From Leclercia adecarboxylata (lineage in GTDB: Bacteria > Pseudomonadota > Gammaproteobacteria > Enterobacterales > Enterobacteriaceae): 64,000 nt of DNA. Below are positions 1 to 9,869 of the stretch, in pieces. Within the stretch, counting starts at the first letter, position 1. Every line of letters begins with the position of its first letter. The translations under genes and the position numbers were made by a program. The notes beneath the pieces were generated by a model. The model worked only from the letters and a program-made list of their open reading frames with translations, was not told the origin of the DNA and made no database searches. Location of the stretch: positions 1,426,001 through 1,490,000 of the forward strand of contig NZ_CP098325.1 in the NCBI RefSeq assembly GCF_023639785.1. The letters are read 5' to 3'.

Positions 1-581
1 TGCTGCTGGTGGGCGAGGGGGCCGAGAAATTCGCCTTCGAACAGGGCATGGAGGCGGTCTCGCCAGAGATCTTCTCCACGCCCGAGCGTTATCAGCAGCT
101 GCTGGCAGCGCGCAGCGCCGGAGAGACCCGTCTCGACCACGCCGCCCCGCTGGATGAGTCCACCAAAACGGGCACCGTGGGCGCCGTGGCGCTGGATAAG
201 GCGGGGAATCTGGCCGCCGCCACCTCTACCGGCGGAATGACCAATAAATTGCCCGGTCGGGTGGGCGACAGCCCGCTGCCCGGCGCGGGCTGCTATGCCA
301 ATAACGCCAGCGTGGCGGTCTCCTGTACCGGCACCGGGGAGGTGTTTATTCGCACCCTCGCCGCCTATGACATCGCCGCGCTGATGGATTATGGCGGCTT
401 AAGCCTGGCCGAAGCCTGCGAGCGGGTGGTGATGGAAAAACTCCCGGCGCTGGAAGGCTGCGGCGGGCTCATTGCCGTCGATCGTGAGGGTAACGTGGCC
501 TTACCGTTTAACAGTGAAGGCATGTACCGTGCCTGGGGATACGCAGGCGATACGCCGAGCACCGGAATTTACCGTGAATAA
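1..581 (+). CDS. iaaA: Isoaspartyl peptidase / L-asparaginase, C-terminal part (5' end outside window)
   Basis: This is the C-terminal part of a plant-type (Ntn-hydrolase) asparaginase that hydrolyses isoaspartyl dipeptides. The reading frame is open from base 3. The autocleavage site is visible as GTVGAVAL, whose Thr (codon at about 174-176) becomes the N-terminal nucleophile of the beta subunit. The following [18 protein letters not shown] and GTGEVFIR segments are typical of the family. It lies 11 bp upstream of gsiA, the same iaaA-gsiABCD arrangement as in E. coli, so it is probably co-transcribed with the glutathione importer; peptidase and importer would both serve peptide salvage. The N-terminal alpha subunit lies before the window. 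Confidence 0.96.
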   Translation, partial: LLVGEGAEKFAFEQGMEAVSPEIFSTPERYQQLLAARSAGETRLDHAAPLDESTKTGTVGAVALDKAGNLAAATSTGGMTNKLPGRVGDSPLPGAGCYANNASVAVSCTGTGEVFIRTLAAYDIAALMDYGGLSLAEACERVVMEKLPALEGCGGLIAVDREGNVALPFNSEGMYRAWGYAGDTPSTGIYRE

Positions 582-592
582 GGGGGAGAGGG

Positions 593-2464
593 ATGCCGCA
601 CAGCGATGAACTGGACAGTCAGCAGGTGCTGGCGGTGCACAACCTGAACGTCGCCTTTCCCGACGAGAGGCAGAGGATCCCGGCGGTAAAACAGCTCTCT
701 TTTTCGCTGAAACGCGGTGAAACCCTGGCGATTGTCGGCGAATCCGGCTCGGGTAAGTCGGTTACCGCGCTGTCGCTGATGCGCCTGATTGAACAGTCCG
801 GCGGGCTGGTCGAGTGCGACAGCCTGCTGCTGCGCCGTCGCAACGGGCAGGTAAGCGATCTCACCACTCTGAATCCGTCCCAGATGCGCAGCGTGCGCGG
901 CGCCGATATCGCCATGATTTTCCAGGAGCCAATGACCTCCCTCAATCCGGTCTTCCCGGTGGGAGAGCAGATCGCCGAGTCGATTCGTCTGCATCAGGGG
1001 CTGAGCCGTGAGAATGCGCTGATCGAAGCCCGGCACATGCTGGAGCAGGTGCGCATTCCCGAGGCGGACACTATTCTGTCGCGCTATCCGCATCAGCTCT
1101 CCGGCGGCATGCGCCAGCGGGTGATGATCGCCATGGCGCTCTCCTGTCGCCCGGCAGTGCTGATTGCCGATGAACCCACTACCGCGCTGGACGTCACCGT
1201 TCAGGCGCAGATCCTCCAGCTCATTAAAGTGTTGCAGGAGGAGATGGAGATGGGGGTGATCTTTATCACCCACGACATGGGCGTGGTGGCAGATATCGCC
1301 GACCGGGTCCTGGTGATGTACCAGGGCGAGGCGGTGGAAACCGGCACCGTAGAGCAGATTTTCCACGCCCCTGAACACCCTTACACGAAGGCGCTGCTGG
1401 CGGCAGTACCGCGGCTGGGGGCGATGAACGGCAGCGATTTGCCGCGGCGTTTTCCGCTCATCTCCCTTGCCAACCCCGGCCATCAGGAGGCCGAAACCGA
1501 GCAGGATACCGTGGTGCAGGGCGAGCCGATTTTGCAGGTGCGCGATCTGGTGACGCGCTTCCCGCTGCGCAGCGGGCTGTTGAACCGCGTCAGGCGCGAA
1601 GTCCACGCGGTGGAGAACGTCAGCTTCGATTTATGGCCCGGTGAAACGCTGTCCCTGGTGGGCGAATCCGGCAGCGGAAAATCGACCACCGGACGGGCGC
1701 TGCTGCGGCTGGTGGAGTCCCAGGAAGGCACCATCACCTTTAACGGCGAGCGTATCGACACCCTGCCTGCCGGGAAGCTGCAACCCCTGCGGCGGGATAT
1801 TCAGTTTATTTTCCAGGATCCCTATGCCTCCCTCGATCCCCGCCAGACGGTGGGCTATTCGATTATGGAGCCGCTGCGGGTGCATAACCTGCTGGACGGC
1901 GAAGCCGCGCAGCGGCGGGTGGCGTGGCTGCTGGAGCGCGTGGGGCTGAAGCCCGAACACGCCTGGCGCTACCCCCATGAATTTTCCGGCGGCCAGCGGC
2001 AGCGGATCTGTATTGCCCGCGCCCTGGCGCTGAACCCGAAGGTGGTGATTGCCGATGAGTCCGTCTCGGCGCTGGACGTCTCCATCCGGGCGCAGATCAT
2101 CAACCTGCTCCTCGATTTGCAGCGGGAGATGGGCATCGCGTTTCTGTTTATTTCGCACGATATGGCGGTGGTGGAGCGCATCAGCCACCGCGTGGCGGTG
2201 ATGTATCTCGGCCAGATTGTCGAGATTGGCCCGCGTCGGGCGGTATTTGAAAACCCGCAGCATCCCTACACCCGCAAGCTGATGGCGGCGGTGCCGGTGG
2301 CGGATCCGGCCCATCGTCAGGCCCGGCGGGTGCTGTTGCAGGATGAACTACCGGGCAACATTCGCAAGCGAGGCGAGTTCACCGAGCGCGTGGAGTTGCG
2401 GGAGGTCAGTCCCGGCCATTTCGTTGCGCCGCCGCGGCAGGATAATGCTTTTTCGCGTTTATAA
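593..2464 (+). CDS. gsiA: Glutathione ABC importer, dual ATP-binding subunit GsiA
   Basis: 623 residues, the same length as E. coli GsiA. It carries two fused ABC ATPase domains. The first has Walker A GESGSGKS, signature LSGGMRQR and Walker B VLIADEPT. The second has Walker [13 protein letters not shown], signature FSGGQRQR and Walker B VVIADES. Each domain ends in the oligopeptide/dipeptide-type C-terminal extension ([12 protein letters not shown] and [12 protein letters not shown]). It powers uptake of glutathione through GsiC/GsiD. The ATG at 593 follows a purine-rich GGGGGAGAGGG ribosome binding stretch. The gene is second in the iaaA-gsiABCD operon. Confidence 0.97.
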   Translation: MPHSDELDSQQVLAVHNLNVAFPDERQRIPAVKQLSFSLKRGETLAIVGESGSGKSVTALSLMRLIEQSGGLVECDSLLLRRRNGQVSDLTTLNPSQMRSVRGADIAMIFQEPMTSLNPVFPVGEQIAESIRLHQGLSRENALIEARHMLEQVRIPEADTILSRYPHQLSGGMRQRVMIAMALSCRPAVLIADEPTTALDVTVQAQILQLIKVLQEEMEMGVIFITHDMGVVADIADRVLVMYQGEAVETGTVEQIFHAPEHPYTKALLAAVPRLGAMNGSDLPRRFPLISLANPGHQEAETEQDTVVQGEPILQVRDLVTRFPLRSGLLNRVRREVHAVENVSFDLWPGETLSLVGESGSGKSTTGRALLRLVESQEGTITFNGERIDTLPAGKLQPLRRDIQFIFQDPYASLDPRQTVGYSIMEPLRVHNLLDGEAAQRRVAWLLERVGLKPEHAWRYPHEFSGGQRQRICIARALALNPKVVIADESVSALDVSIRAQIINLLLDLQREMGIAFLFISHDMAVVERISHRVAVMYLGQIVEIGPRRAVFENPQHPYTRKLMAAVPVADPAHRQARRVLLQDELPGNIRKRGEFTERVELREVSPGHFVAPPRQDNAFSRL

Positions 2465-2495
2465 CTCAGACAGCAGGGAACAACAGGAGAGTACA

Positions 2496-4034
2496 ATGAC
2501 AACATTTGTTGCTCGCAGATGGCTGTTAGCCGCGAGCGTAACGGCAGCCCTGGCGGCCACGCCGGCCTTCGCAGCAAAAGACGTGGTGGTGGCGGTGGCC
2601 TCGAATTTCACCACCCTCGATCCCTATGATGCCAACGACACGCTCTCCCAGCAGGTGGCGAAGTCCTTTTATCAGGGGCTGTTTGGCCTTGATAAAGAGA
2701 TGCAGCTGAAAAACGTGCTGGCCGAAAGCTACAAGGTGTCTGACGACGGGCTGGTCTACACCATCAAGCTGCGCAGCGGCGTTAAGTTCCAGGACGGGAC
2801 CGACTTCAACGCTGAGGCGGTGAAGGTCAACCTCGATCGCGCCAGCAACCCGGAAAACAGCCTCAAGCGTTATAACCTGTATAAAAACATCGCCAGTACC
2901 GAGGTCGTCGATCCCACGACGGTAAAAATCACCCTTAAAGAGCCGTTCTCCGCCTTTATTAACATTCTGGCGCACCCGGCCACGGCGATGATCTCCCCCG
3001 CAGCGCTGAAAAAGTACGGCAAAGAGATTGGTTTCCATCCGGTGGGCACCGGGCCGTATGAGCTGGTGACCTGGAACCAGACCGACTTTGTGAAGGTGAA
3101 GAAGTTCGCCGGATACTGGCAGCAGGGGCTGCCGAAGCTGGACACCATCACCTGGCGTCCGGTGGTGGATAACAACACCCGCGCGGCGATGCTACAGACC
3201 GGCGAAGCGCAGTTTGCCTTCCCGATCCCCTACGAGCAGGCGGCGCTGCTGGGCAAAAACAGCAAGCTGGAGCTGGTGGCCAGCCCGTCGATCATGCAGC
3301 GTTACATCAGCATGAACGTCACGCAAAAGCCGTTCGATAACCCGAAAGTGCGCGAGGCGATCAACTACGCCATCAACCGCGACGCGCTGGTGAAGGTAGC
3401 CTTTGCCGGTTATGCCACCCCGGCGACCGGGGTCGTGCCGCCCTCCATCGCTTACTCGCAGCAGTATCATCCGTGGGAATACAACCCGACCAAAGCGCGG
3501 GCGCTGCTGAAAGAGGCGGGCTTCCCGAACGGCTTCAGCACCACGCTGTGGTCGTCGCACAATCACAGTACCGCCCAGAAGGTGCTGCAGTTTACCCAGC
3601 AGCAGCTGGCGCAGGTGGGCATTAAGGTGCAGGTAACGGCGATGGATGCCGGACAGCGCGCCGCGGAAGTGGAAGGCAAAGGGCAGAAAGAGAGCGGGGT
3701 GAGGATGTTCTATACCGGCTGGTCGGCCTCTACCGGTGAAGCGGACTGGGCACTGTCGCCGCTGTTTGCCTCGCAAAACTGGCCGCCAACCCTGTTTAAC
3801 ACCGCCTTCTACAGCAACCCGCAGGTGGATAAAGATCTGACGGATGCGCTGAAAACCACCCAGCCGGAAGAGAAAGCGAAGCTGTACAAGGATGCGCAGG
3901 ATACCATCTGGAAGGAGTCGCCATGGGTGCCGCTGGTGGTTGAGAAGCTGGTTTCGGCGCACAACAAGGCGCTGACCGGGTTCTACATCATGCCGGATAC
4001 CGGCTTTAGCTTTGACGACGCGGATCTGAAATAG
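2496..4034 (+). CDS. gsiB: Glutathione-binding periplasmic protein GsiB
   Basis: 512 residues, as in E. coli. This is the SBP_bac_5 (DppA/OppA-type) solute-binding protein that captures glutathione in the periplasm. An upstream in-frame ATG exists inside gsiA, but the ATG at 2496 has an AGGAG ribosome binding site seven bases before it and gives a classic signal peptide ([20 protein letters not shown], cleavage after AFA). Family segments such as [10 protein letters not shown] and [14 protein letters not shown] are present. The gene is followed by a stem-loop and then gsiC. Confidence 0.97.
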   Translation: MTTFVARRWLLAASVTAALAATPAFAAKDVVVAVASNFTTLDPYDANDTLSQQVAKSFYQGLFGLDKEMQLKNVLAESYKVSDDGLVYTIKLRSGVKFQDGTDFNAEAVKVNLDRASNPENSLKRYNLYKNIASTEVVDPTTVKITLKEPFSAFINILAHPATAMISPAALKKYGKEIGFHPVGTGPYELVTWNQTDFVKVKKFAGYWQQGLPKLDTITWRPVVDNNTRAAMLQTGEAQFAFPIPYEQAALLGKNSKLELVASPSIMQRYISMNVTQKPFDNPKVREAINYAINRDALVKVAFAGYATPATGVVPPSIAYSQQYHPWEYNPTKARALLKEAGFPNGFSTTLWSSHNHSTAQKVLQFTQQQLAQVGIKVQVTAMDAGQRAAEVEGKGQKESGVRMFYTGWSASTGEADWALSPLFASQNWPPTLFNTAFYSNPQVDKDLTDALKTTQPEEKAKLYKDAQDTIWKESPWVPLVVEKLVSAHNKALTGFYIMPDTGFSFDDADLK

Positions 4035-4040
4035 AGCACT

Positions 4041-4069
4041 CATTCCCGCAGGTATCCGCCTGCGGGATG
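4041..4069 (+). promoter_or_regulatory. Stem-loop between gsiB and gsiC
   Basis: Inverted repeat TCCCGCAGG (4044-4052), loop TATCCG, CCTGCGGGA (4059-4067), extended by CAT/ATG with one bulge. It starts 6 bases after the gsiB stop and has no T-tract. Such hairpins after a binding-protein gene commonly protect the upstream mRNA from 3' decay and set high binding protein to permease ratios; that role is inferred here. Confidence 0.6.
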
Positions 4070-4081
4070 AGAGGAATGTGC

Positions 4082-5002
4082 ATGCTGAACTATGTGATTA
4101 AACGCCTGCTGGGCCTGATCCCGACGCTGCTGATTGTCGCGGTGCTGGTCTTTTTATTTGTGCATATGCTGCCAGGCGATCCGGCGCGGCTGATTGCCGG
4201 TCCGGAGGCGGATGCCACGGTGATTGAGCTGGTGCGTAAGCAGCTGGGGCTCGATCAACCGCTGTACCGGCAGTTCTGGCACTACATCACCAGTGTCCTG
4301 CAGGGGGATTTTGGCACCTCGATGGTCTCCCGGCGGCCCGTTTCTGAGGAGATTGCCAGCCGCTTTATGCCGACGTTCTGGCTGACCCTCGCCAGCATGG
4401 CTTGGGCGGTGCTGTTTGGCCTGATGGCCGGGATTGTGGCGGCCGTGTGGCGCAACCGCTGGCCGGACAGGCTGGGGATGGCGCTGGCCGTCACCGGGAT
4501 CTCCTTCCCGGCCTTTGCGCTGGGCATGCTGCTGATGCAGGTCTTCTCCGTAGAGCTGGGCTGGCTGCCCACCGTGGGGGCGGACAGCTGGCGGCACTAC
4601 ATCCTGCCTTCGCTGACGCTGGGCGCGGCGGTGGCGGCGGTAATGGCGCGCTTTACCCGCGCCTCGTTCGTGGACGTACTGAACGAAGACTATATGCGCA
4701 CCGCCCGGGCGAAGGGGGTCAGCGAGAAGTGGGTGATCCTCAAGCACGGCCTGCGCAACGCAATGATCCCGGTGGTGACCATGATGGGGCTGCAGTTCGG
4801 CTTTCTGCTTGGCGGCTCAATCGTGGTGGAAAAGGTCTTCAACTGGCCGGGACTCGGGCGTTTGCTGGTCGATTCCGTCGACATGCGCGACTACCCGGTG
4901 ATCCAGGCAGAAGTGCTGCTCTTTTCGCTGGAATTTATTCTTATCAACTTAGTGGTGGATGTCCTGTATGCCGCCATTAATCCGGCTATCAGGTACAAGT
5001 AA
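4082..5002 (+). CDS. gsiC: Glutathione ABC importer permease GsiC
   Basis: 306 residues from the ATG at 4082, matching E. coli GsiC; an earlier in-frame ATG at 4067 lies in the hairpin and is less likely. It is an inner-membrane permease of the DppB/OppB type: an N-terminal hydrophobic helix ([20 protein letters not shown]), then five more membrane segments. The cytoplasmic EAA loop that contacts GsiA is visible as [20 protein letters not shown]. It pairs with GsiD to form the transmembrane channel. gsiD begins one base after its stop codon, which indicates tight translational coupling. Confidence 0.96.
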   Translation: MLNYVIKRLLGLIPTLLIVAVLVFLFVHMLPGDPARLIAGPEADATVIELVRKQLGLDQPLYRQFWHYITSVLQGDFGTSMVSRRPVSEEIASRFMPTFWLTLASMAWAVLFGLMAGIVAAVWRNRWPDRLGMALAVTGISFPAFALGMLLMQVFSVELGWLPTVGADSWRHYILPSLTLGAAVAAVMARFTRASFVDVLNEDYMRTARAKGVSEKWVILKHGLRNAMIPVVTMMGLQFGFLLGGSIVVEKVFNWPGLGRLLVDSVDMRDYPVIQAEVLLFSLEFILINLVVDVLYAAINPAIRYK

Positions 5003-5003
5003 G

Positions 5004-5915
5004 ATGCGACTGTTAAACTGGCGTCGGCAGGCGATGTTAAAGGCCATGCCGGGGCTCAAACCGGACCGGATCCGCACCCCATGGCATGAGTTCTGGCGAC
5101 GCTTTCGCAAGCAGCCGGTGGCGGTGACCGCCGGGCTGTTTGTGATGCTGCTGATCCTGGTGGCGATCCTGGCCCCGTGGATTGTGCCTTTTGACGCGGA
5201 GAACTACTTCGATTACGACCGCCTCAACGAAGGCCCGTCGATGGTGCACTGGTTCGGGGTGGACTCTTTAGGGCGCGACATCTTCAGCCGGGTGCTGATG
5301 GGGGCGCAGATCTCGCTGGCCGCAGGGGTGTTTGCGGTCCTGATTGGCGCGGCTATCGGCACGGTGCTGGGCCTGCTGGCGGGCTACTATGAGGGCTGGT
5401 GGGACAGGATCATCATGCGCATTTGCGACGTGCTGTTTGCCTTCCCCGGCATTCTGCTGGCCATCGCGGTGGTGGCGGTGATGGGTAACGGCATGGCCAA
5501 CGTGATTATCGCCGTGGCGATCTTCTCCATCCCGGCCTTTGCCCGCCTGGTGCGGGGCAATACCCTGGTACTGAAGCAGCAGACCTTTATCGAATCGGCG
5601 CGCAGCATTGGCGCCAGTGACGCGACGATCCTGTTTAATCACATCCTGCCGGGCACCGTCTCTTCTATTGTGGTCTATTTCACCATGCGTATCGGGGTGT
5701 CGATTATCTCCGCCGCCAGCCTGTCGTTCTTAGGACTTGGCGCACAGCCGCCGACCCCGGAGTGGGGGGCAATGCTCAACGAGGCGCGGGCGGATATGGT
5801 CATCGCCCCGCACGTGGCGCTGTTCCCGAGCATGGCGATCTTCCTCACCGTGCTGGCGTTTAACCTGCTGGGAGATGGACTGCGGGATGCGCTTGATCCG
5901 CGCATTAAGGGGTGA
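5004..5915 (+). CDS. gsiD: Glutathione ABC importer permease GsiD
   Basis: 303 residues from the ATG at 5004, as in E. coli. It is a DppC/OppC-type permease: a long cytoplasmic N-terminus, a first membrane helix ([20 protein letters not shown]), a periplasmic loop with [15 protein letters not shown], then the BPD transport domain with the EAA loop around [20 protein letters not shown]. It is the last gene of the gsi operon. Seven bases after its stop codon a long BIME array starts, which may end or stabilise the operon transcript. Confidence 0.96.
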   Translation: MRLLNWRRQAMLKAMPGLKPDRIRTPWHEFWRRFRKQPVAVTAGLFVMLLILVAILAPWIVPFDAENYFDYDRLNEGPSMVHWFGVDSLGRDIFSRVLMGAQISLAAGVFAVLIGAAIGTVLGLLAGYYEGWWDRIIMRICDVLFAFPGILLAIAVVAVMGNGMANVIIAVAIFSIPAFARLVRGNTLVLKQQTFIESARSIGASDATILFNHILPGTVSSIVVYFTMRIGVSIISAASLSFLGLGAQPPTPEWGAMLNEARADMVIAPHVALFPSMAIFLTVLAFNLLGDGLRDALDPRIKG

Positions 5916-5921
5916 TTGTTT

Positions 5922-6665
5922 TGCCGGGTGGCGGCTTCGCCTTACCCGGCCTACAAAACATGCGATCCCGCAGGCCCGCGCAAGCGCAGCGCCGCCGGGC
6001 AATGTGCCGGGTGGCGGCTTCGCCTTACCCGGCCTGTAAAACATGCGATCCCGTGGGCCCGCGCAAGCGCAGCGCCGCCGGGCAATGTGCCGGGTGGCGG
6101 CTTCGCTTACCCGGCCTGTAAAACATGCGATCCCGTAGGCCCGCGCAAGCGCAGCGCCGCCGGGCAATGTGCCGGGTGGCGGCTTCGCCTTACCCGGCCT
6201 ACAAAACATGCAATCCCGTAGGCCCGCGCAAGCGCAGCGCCGCCGGGCAATGTGCCGGGTGGCGGCTTCGCCTTACCCGGCCTACAAAACATGCGATCCC
6301 GTAGGCCCGCGCAAGCGCAGCGCCGCCGGGCAATGTGCCGGGTGGCGCTACGCTTACCCGGCCTGTAAAACATACGAGCCCGTAGGCCCGTGCAAGCGAA
6401 GCGCCGCCGGGCAATGTGCCGGGTGGCGGCTTCGCCTTACCCGGCCTACAAAACATGCAATCCCGTAGGCCCGCGCAAGTGCAGCGCCGCCGGGCAATGT
6501 GCCGGGTGGCGGCTTCGCCTTACCCGGCCTACAAAACATGCGATCCCGTAGGCCCGCGCAAGCGCAGCGCCGCCGGGCAATGTGCCGGGTGGCGGCTTCG
6601 CCTTACCCGGCCTGTAAAACATGCGATCCCGTAGGCCCGCGCAAGCGCAGCGCCGCCGGGCAATG
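5922..6665. repeat. Tandem BIME array, nine units of 81-83 bp
   Basis: Nine head-to-tail units begin at 5922, 6005, 6088, 6170, 6253, 6336, 6417, 6500 and 6583. Each unit holds two facing REP-type palindromes: GCCGGGTGGCGGCTTCGCC...ACCCGGCC, a short AT-richer linker (TACAAAACATGCGATCCC), then GTAGGCCCGCGCAAGCGCAG...CCGCCGGGC. Units differ by scattered single-base changes and by 1-2 bp deletions (units 3 and 6). The array fills the whole interval between gsiD and the convergent nitroreductase gene. REP/BIME elements are known to bind gyrase or IHF and to block 3' exonucleases; the role here is inferred. Open frames within it are repeat artefacts. Confidence 0.95.
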
Positions 6666-6670
6666 CTGAA

Positions 6671-7411
6671 TTACTTATCCACTCCGAAGCCCTGCTTCAG
6701 AATGGCTGGCAGCACATCCGGGAAATAGATGTGCTTGTAATACCCGCTCACGCTTTCGCTCCAGGTATCACCGTCGGTGCGGTTAATGGCCTGCCAGTGC
6801 TCGGTCATCTGCTGATTGTAGCGGGTGATTTTCGCTTCCAGTCCCTCGGTGACGTAGGCTTCGTCGTGGCGGAAGGTCTCCAGCGGAAGGCGCGGTTTGT
6901 GGTGGGACGGCACATCAACATGGCCAATCACCACGCCCGCTACCGGGAAAGTGTGCTCCGGCAGCCCAAGCAGCTCGATCAGCTCCAGCGGCTTCAGACG
7001 GATACCGCCAATCGGCACGATCCCCAGCCCTTCGGAGCGGGCCGCGGCCATCACCGAACCCAGGGCGATGCCCACGTCGGTAGCACCTGCCACCAGGCTC
7101 TCGATGCTCTGGTGCGCCACCTGCTCGTGCCCCGCCAGCTTCATCCCAACCTGCGTTTTATACATATCCAGCACAAAGGTGATAAACACCGGGGCTTTGG
7201 CAATCCACGGCTGGCCGCCAGCGATCTGCGAGATTCTTGCCCGCTTTTCGGCATCGCGTGTGACGATCACCGACACCTGCTGGGAGTGGACGGAAGTAGG
7301 GGCGCGATACGCCGTGCTGATAATGCGTTCGAGCGTGGCGTCATCAATGGCTTGATCGGTAAAGCTGCGCTCGCTTTTGTGGTCGTTAAACAGGTCAATA
7401 ATGGTGTTCAT
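6671..7411 (-). CDS. NfsA-like NADPH-dependent FMN nitroreductase/oxidoreductase
   Basis: 246 residues, the length of the NfsA/FRP flavoreductase family. The N-terminal RSFTDQAIDD, the segment APTSVHSQQVSVIV and GLGIVPIGGIR (FMN and NADPH binding) are shared with the nfsA product encoded at 39775-40497 in this window, so this is a distant paralogue. Such enzymes reduce nitroaromatics, quinones or flavins using NADPH; the substrate cannot be read from sequence. The ATG at 7411 follows AGGAGG with good spacing. The gene converges on the gsi operon with the BIME array between them. It is absent from the E. coli gsiD-rimO interval. Confidence 0.85.
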   Translation of the reverse strand: MNTIIDLFNDHKSERSFTDQAIDDATLERIISTAYRAPTSVHSQQVSVIVTRDAEKRARISQIAGGQPWIAKAPVFITFVLDMYKTQVGMKLAGHEQVAHQSIESLVAGATDVGIALGSVMAAARSEGLGIVPIGGIRLKPLELIELLGLPEHTFPVAGVVIGHVDVPSHHKPRLPLETFRHDEAYVTEGLEAKITRYNQQMTEHWQAINRTDGDTWSESVSGYYKHIYFPDVLPAILKQGFGVDK

Positions 7412-7489
7412 AGGTCCTCCTGTGTGAAGCGCAAAAGCCTAACAGCCTGAAACCGTTTTGCATTTAACACTCTATGCGGTGCACGCAGG

Positions 7490-7513
7490 AGAAAAACCCG
7501 GCCAGCGGCCGGG
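7490..7513 (-). terminator. Rho-independent terminator after the DJ-1/PfpI gene
   Basis: On the minus strand the stem CCCGGCC-loop-GGCCGGG (7513-7497) is followed by TTTTT (7496-7492). It lies ten bases after the stop codon of the gene at 7523-8200 and before the downstream nitroreductase gene, so the two are probably separate transcripts. Confidence 0.85.
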
Positions 7514-7522
7514 CGGGGGAGA

Positions 7523-8200
7523 TTAACGCAGGGTCGCGACCAGCGCTTTTGCCGCGTCTTCGGAGCTGGCCGGGTTCTGCCCGGTAATCAGCTTGCCGTC
7601 CTGGACAATAAAGGAACCCCAGTTCGGGCCTTTCTCGTAGTGCGCCCCGAGGGCGCTCAATTCATCTTCAACCAGGAACGGGACGATATCGGTCAACTCA
7701 ACGTCGGCCTCTTCGCCGTTGGTAAAGCCCGTTACCTTGCGGCCCTTGACCAGCGGCTCGCCGGATTCATTTTTAACATGGCGCAGCACGCCCGGCGCAT
7801 GGCAGACAAAGCCGGTGGGTTTACCCGCGCGGGTGAAGGCTTCAATCAGGGCGATGGAGGTCGGTGACTCGGCCAGATCCCACAGCGGGCCATGGCCGCC
7901 AGGGTAGAAGACGGTGTCAAAATCGTCCTGACGAACGCTGTCGAGCTTCAGGGTGTTGGCAAGCGCCTGCTGTGCCGCCGGATCGGCTTTGAAGCGCGCG
8001 GTCATGTCGGTCTGGAAGTCGGGCTGATCGCTTTTGGGATCTAAAGGAGGCTGACCACCTGCGGGGGATGCCAGCACCACGTCGGCGCCCGCATCTTTGA
8101 AGACGTAGTATGGGGCAGCAAACTCCTCCAGCCAGAAGCCGGTTTTCTTGCCGGTATTGCCCAGTTCGCTGTGAGAGGTGAGAACCATTAATACTTTCAT
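7523..8200 (-). CDS. DJ-1/PfpI superfamily protein (type 1 glutamine amidotransferase-like)
   Basis: 225 residues. The nucleophile elbow is GFVCHAPG, with the Cys followed by His; an upstream acidic residue in FWLEEFAAPYYVF matches the Glu of Hsp31/YDR533C-like proteins, and FYPGGHGPLWDL is the characteristic glycine-rich turn. Members of this subgroup act as glyoxalase III (methylglyoxal to lactate) or as protein-repair/chaperone proteins; the exact reaction is inferred. It is a single-gene transcript between its own terminator and a 268-bp spacer (8201-8468) in which I see no gene. Confidence 0.85.
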   Translation of the reverse strand: MKVLMVLTSHSELGNTGKKTGFWLEEFAAPYYVFKDAGADVVLASPAGGQPPLDPKSDQPDFQTDMTARFKADPAAQQALANTLKLDSVRQDDFDTVFYPGGHGPLWDLAESPTSIALIEAFTRAGKPTGFVCHAPGVLRHVKNESGEPLVKGRKVTGFTNGEEADVELTDIVPFLVEDELSALGAHYEKGPNWGSFIVQDGKLITGQNPASSEDAAKALVATLR

Positions 8201-8468
8201 TGCTATCTCCGGTGATGTGGATAGCTATAAAGGTAGCCTGGTTCAGCGGAGCCATCCCCGGAGGGAGGGCTGTTTCGGAATGATTACGGCAGCTTACAGG
8301 CAATCACGTCGTCACCGCCATCCGGCGGATGACACGCGCCCACATCCCAGACAGCCCATAGGGCGGTACCCGCCAGAACCACAAAATATTTACCAGAAAT
8401 AGCTTTATTCTCCTGTCCGGGAGGGAGGACAATCCCGGTATATCTCATACGCATCAAGGAATAACGCG

Positions 8469-8906
8469 ATGGTTAAAGTACGTGAAGCGCAGGCGGACGA
8501 TTTCGACGCATGGTTACGGCTGTGGAATGGCTATCTCGGTTTTTACGGCACCAGACTGGATGAAGCGGTGACGCTGGCGACCTGGCGTCGGGTGCTCTCT
8601 CCCGATTCTGGGCTGTTTTGCCGACTGGCAGAAACCGGGCAGGGCGTGGTGGGCTTCGCCATCTGCGTGCTGCATGAAGGCACCTGGGTGACGCAGCCGC
8701 TCTGCTATCTGGAAGATCTGTTTGTGGATGACGCGGCGCGGGGCAGGGGCGCGGGCAGGGCGCTGATTGAGGCCATTATTCATGAGGCCCGGGAGAAAGG
8801 GTGGTCGAAGGTCTACTGGGTCACCCGGGAGGGCAATCCGGCCCGGGCGCTGTATGACAAGCTGGCAACGGTGGACGATTATGTTCGCTACAGGATTACG
8901 GTTTAA
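8469..8906 (+). CDS. GNAT family N-acetyltransferase
   Basis: 145 residues with the GNAT acetyl-CoA binding motif A visible: the strand YLEDLFVDDAARGRGAGRAL carries the R-x-x-G-x-G/A loop, and motif B follows as VYWVTREGNPARALYDKL. It probably acetylates an amine on a small molecule or protein; the substrate is not indicated. AAGGA precedes the ATG at 8469. It converges with the catabolic cluster that ends at 8940, with 33 bases between them and no clear terminator. Confidence 0.85.
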   Translation: MVKVREAQADDFDAWLRLWNGYLGFYGTRLDEAVTLATWRRVLSPDSGLFCRLAETGQGVVGFAICVLHEGTWVTQPLCYLEDLFVDDAARGRGAGRALIEAIIHEAREKGWSKVYWVTREGNPARALYDKLATVDDYVRYRITV

Positions 8907-8939
8907 TAATCACCCTGGTTTAAGCTCGATAGCGGAATC

Positions 8940-9869
8940 TTAATGGGGGGTGTTCAGAACCCGCAAAATATTCCCGGCCGCGACGGTGCCCATTTTGATA
9001 TACGAGGCTTCACTCACGCCGCCAATATGAGGGGAAACAATCACATCTTCTCGCCCTTGCCAGATATGGGGTGCCGCCAGCGGCTCGACGGTAAAGCTGT
9101 CCAGTGCGGCGCTTCGCAGGATCCCCTCATCCAGGGCGTGAATCAGGGCGTTATCATCAATCAACCCGCCGCGTGCGGTGTTAACCAGAATAGCGCCTTG
9201 CTTACAGCGGCTGAGGGTTTCAGCGTTAATCATACCGCGATTCTCCGCGGTTAAAGGGCAGTGCAGGGAGATCACATCCGCGCGGGACAGCAGGTCATTC
9301 AGCGTTTCTGCACGCTCGCAGGAGGGCGGCAGGGTTTTAGCAAAGGGATCGTAGGCCAGCACGCGCATGCCAAATGCGTTACCCACCGTGGCGACCCGGG
9401 AGCCAATTGCCCCCAGGCCAATCAGGCCCAGGGTGAGGCCTTCCAGCTCCAGCGATTTATGCGTGGATTTATCCCAGTGCCCATCGCGCAGACGTTTATC
9501 CAGGATGACAACAGACTTGGCGCAGGCAAGGATCATGGCCCAGGTGTGTTCCGCCACGGCGGCGGCGTTGGCGCCGGGCGCAGAGCAGACGGCGATATTC
9601 CGCTCAGCCGCTGCCGTCTGATCGATGACATCGATGCCGCTGCCGTGCTTGGATATAACCTGCAACCCCGGAGCTGCATCCATAATCCTGGCCGTGATCT
9701 TGCCGTAACGCACCAGTATTCCCGCAGGGTTGTGCTGTTCGCAGAGCGCTATCAGCTGATCTTCCGTGGGCTGGCGACCGGCATACACCACATCATAGTC
9801 GCGCAGCATCGCGATGGCCTGTTCAGCCAGATCGCTCCCGGTAACCAGAATCACACTTTTACCCCCCAT
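8940..9869 (-). CDS. NAD-dependent D-2-hydroxyacid dehydrogenase
   Basis: 309 residues of the D-isomer 2-hydroxyacid dehydrogenase family (phosphoglycerate dehydrogenase-like). The NAD-binding Rossmann motif is LGLIGLGAIGSRV. Catalytic residues are recognisable: Arg in NTARGGLID and His in SPHIGGVSE. The N-terminal HGSGIDVID segment is the usual substrate-domain motif. It would interconvert a 2-hydroxy acid and a 2-oxo acid. Its start codon overlaps the stop of the RraA/HMG-aldolase-like gene by one base, so the two are translated as a unit. Together they look like a catabolic pair; the substrate is unknown. Confidence 0.88.
   Translation of the reverse strand: MGGKSVILVTGSDLAEQAIAMLRDYDVVYAGRQPTEDQLIALCEQHNPAGILVRYGKITARIMDAAPGLQVISKHGSGIDVIDQTAAAERNIAVCSAPGANAAAVAEHTWAMILACAKSVVILDKRLRDGHWDKSTHKSLELEGLTLGLIGLGAIGSRVATVGNAFGMRVLAYDPFAKTLPPSCERAETLNDLLSRADVISLHCPLTAENRGMINAETLSRCKQGAILVNTARGGLIDDNALIHALDEGILRSAALDSFTVEPLAAPHIWQGREDVIVSPHIGGVSEASYIKMGTVAAGNILRVLNTPH

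Noticed and set aside
5730..6639. Several open frames of 60-160 codons on both strands in the BIME array
   Set aside because: They consist of repeated Pro/Arg/Ala-rich blocks that track the 83-bp repeat and have no ribosome binding sites; they are repeat artefacts.
5922..6665. Possible CRISPR array
   Set aside because: The whole unit is repeated, with no unique spacers, and no cas genes are near.
8178..8402. Plus-strand frame of 74 codons before the acetyltransferase gene
   Set aside because: No ribosome binding site and no family resemblance; it overlaps the start of the DJ-1/PfpI gene.
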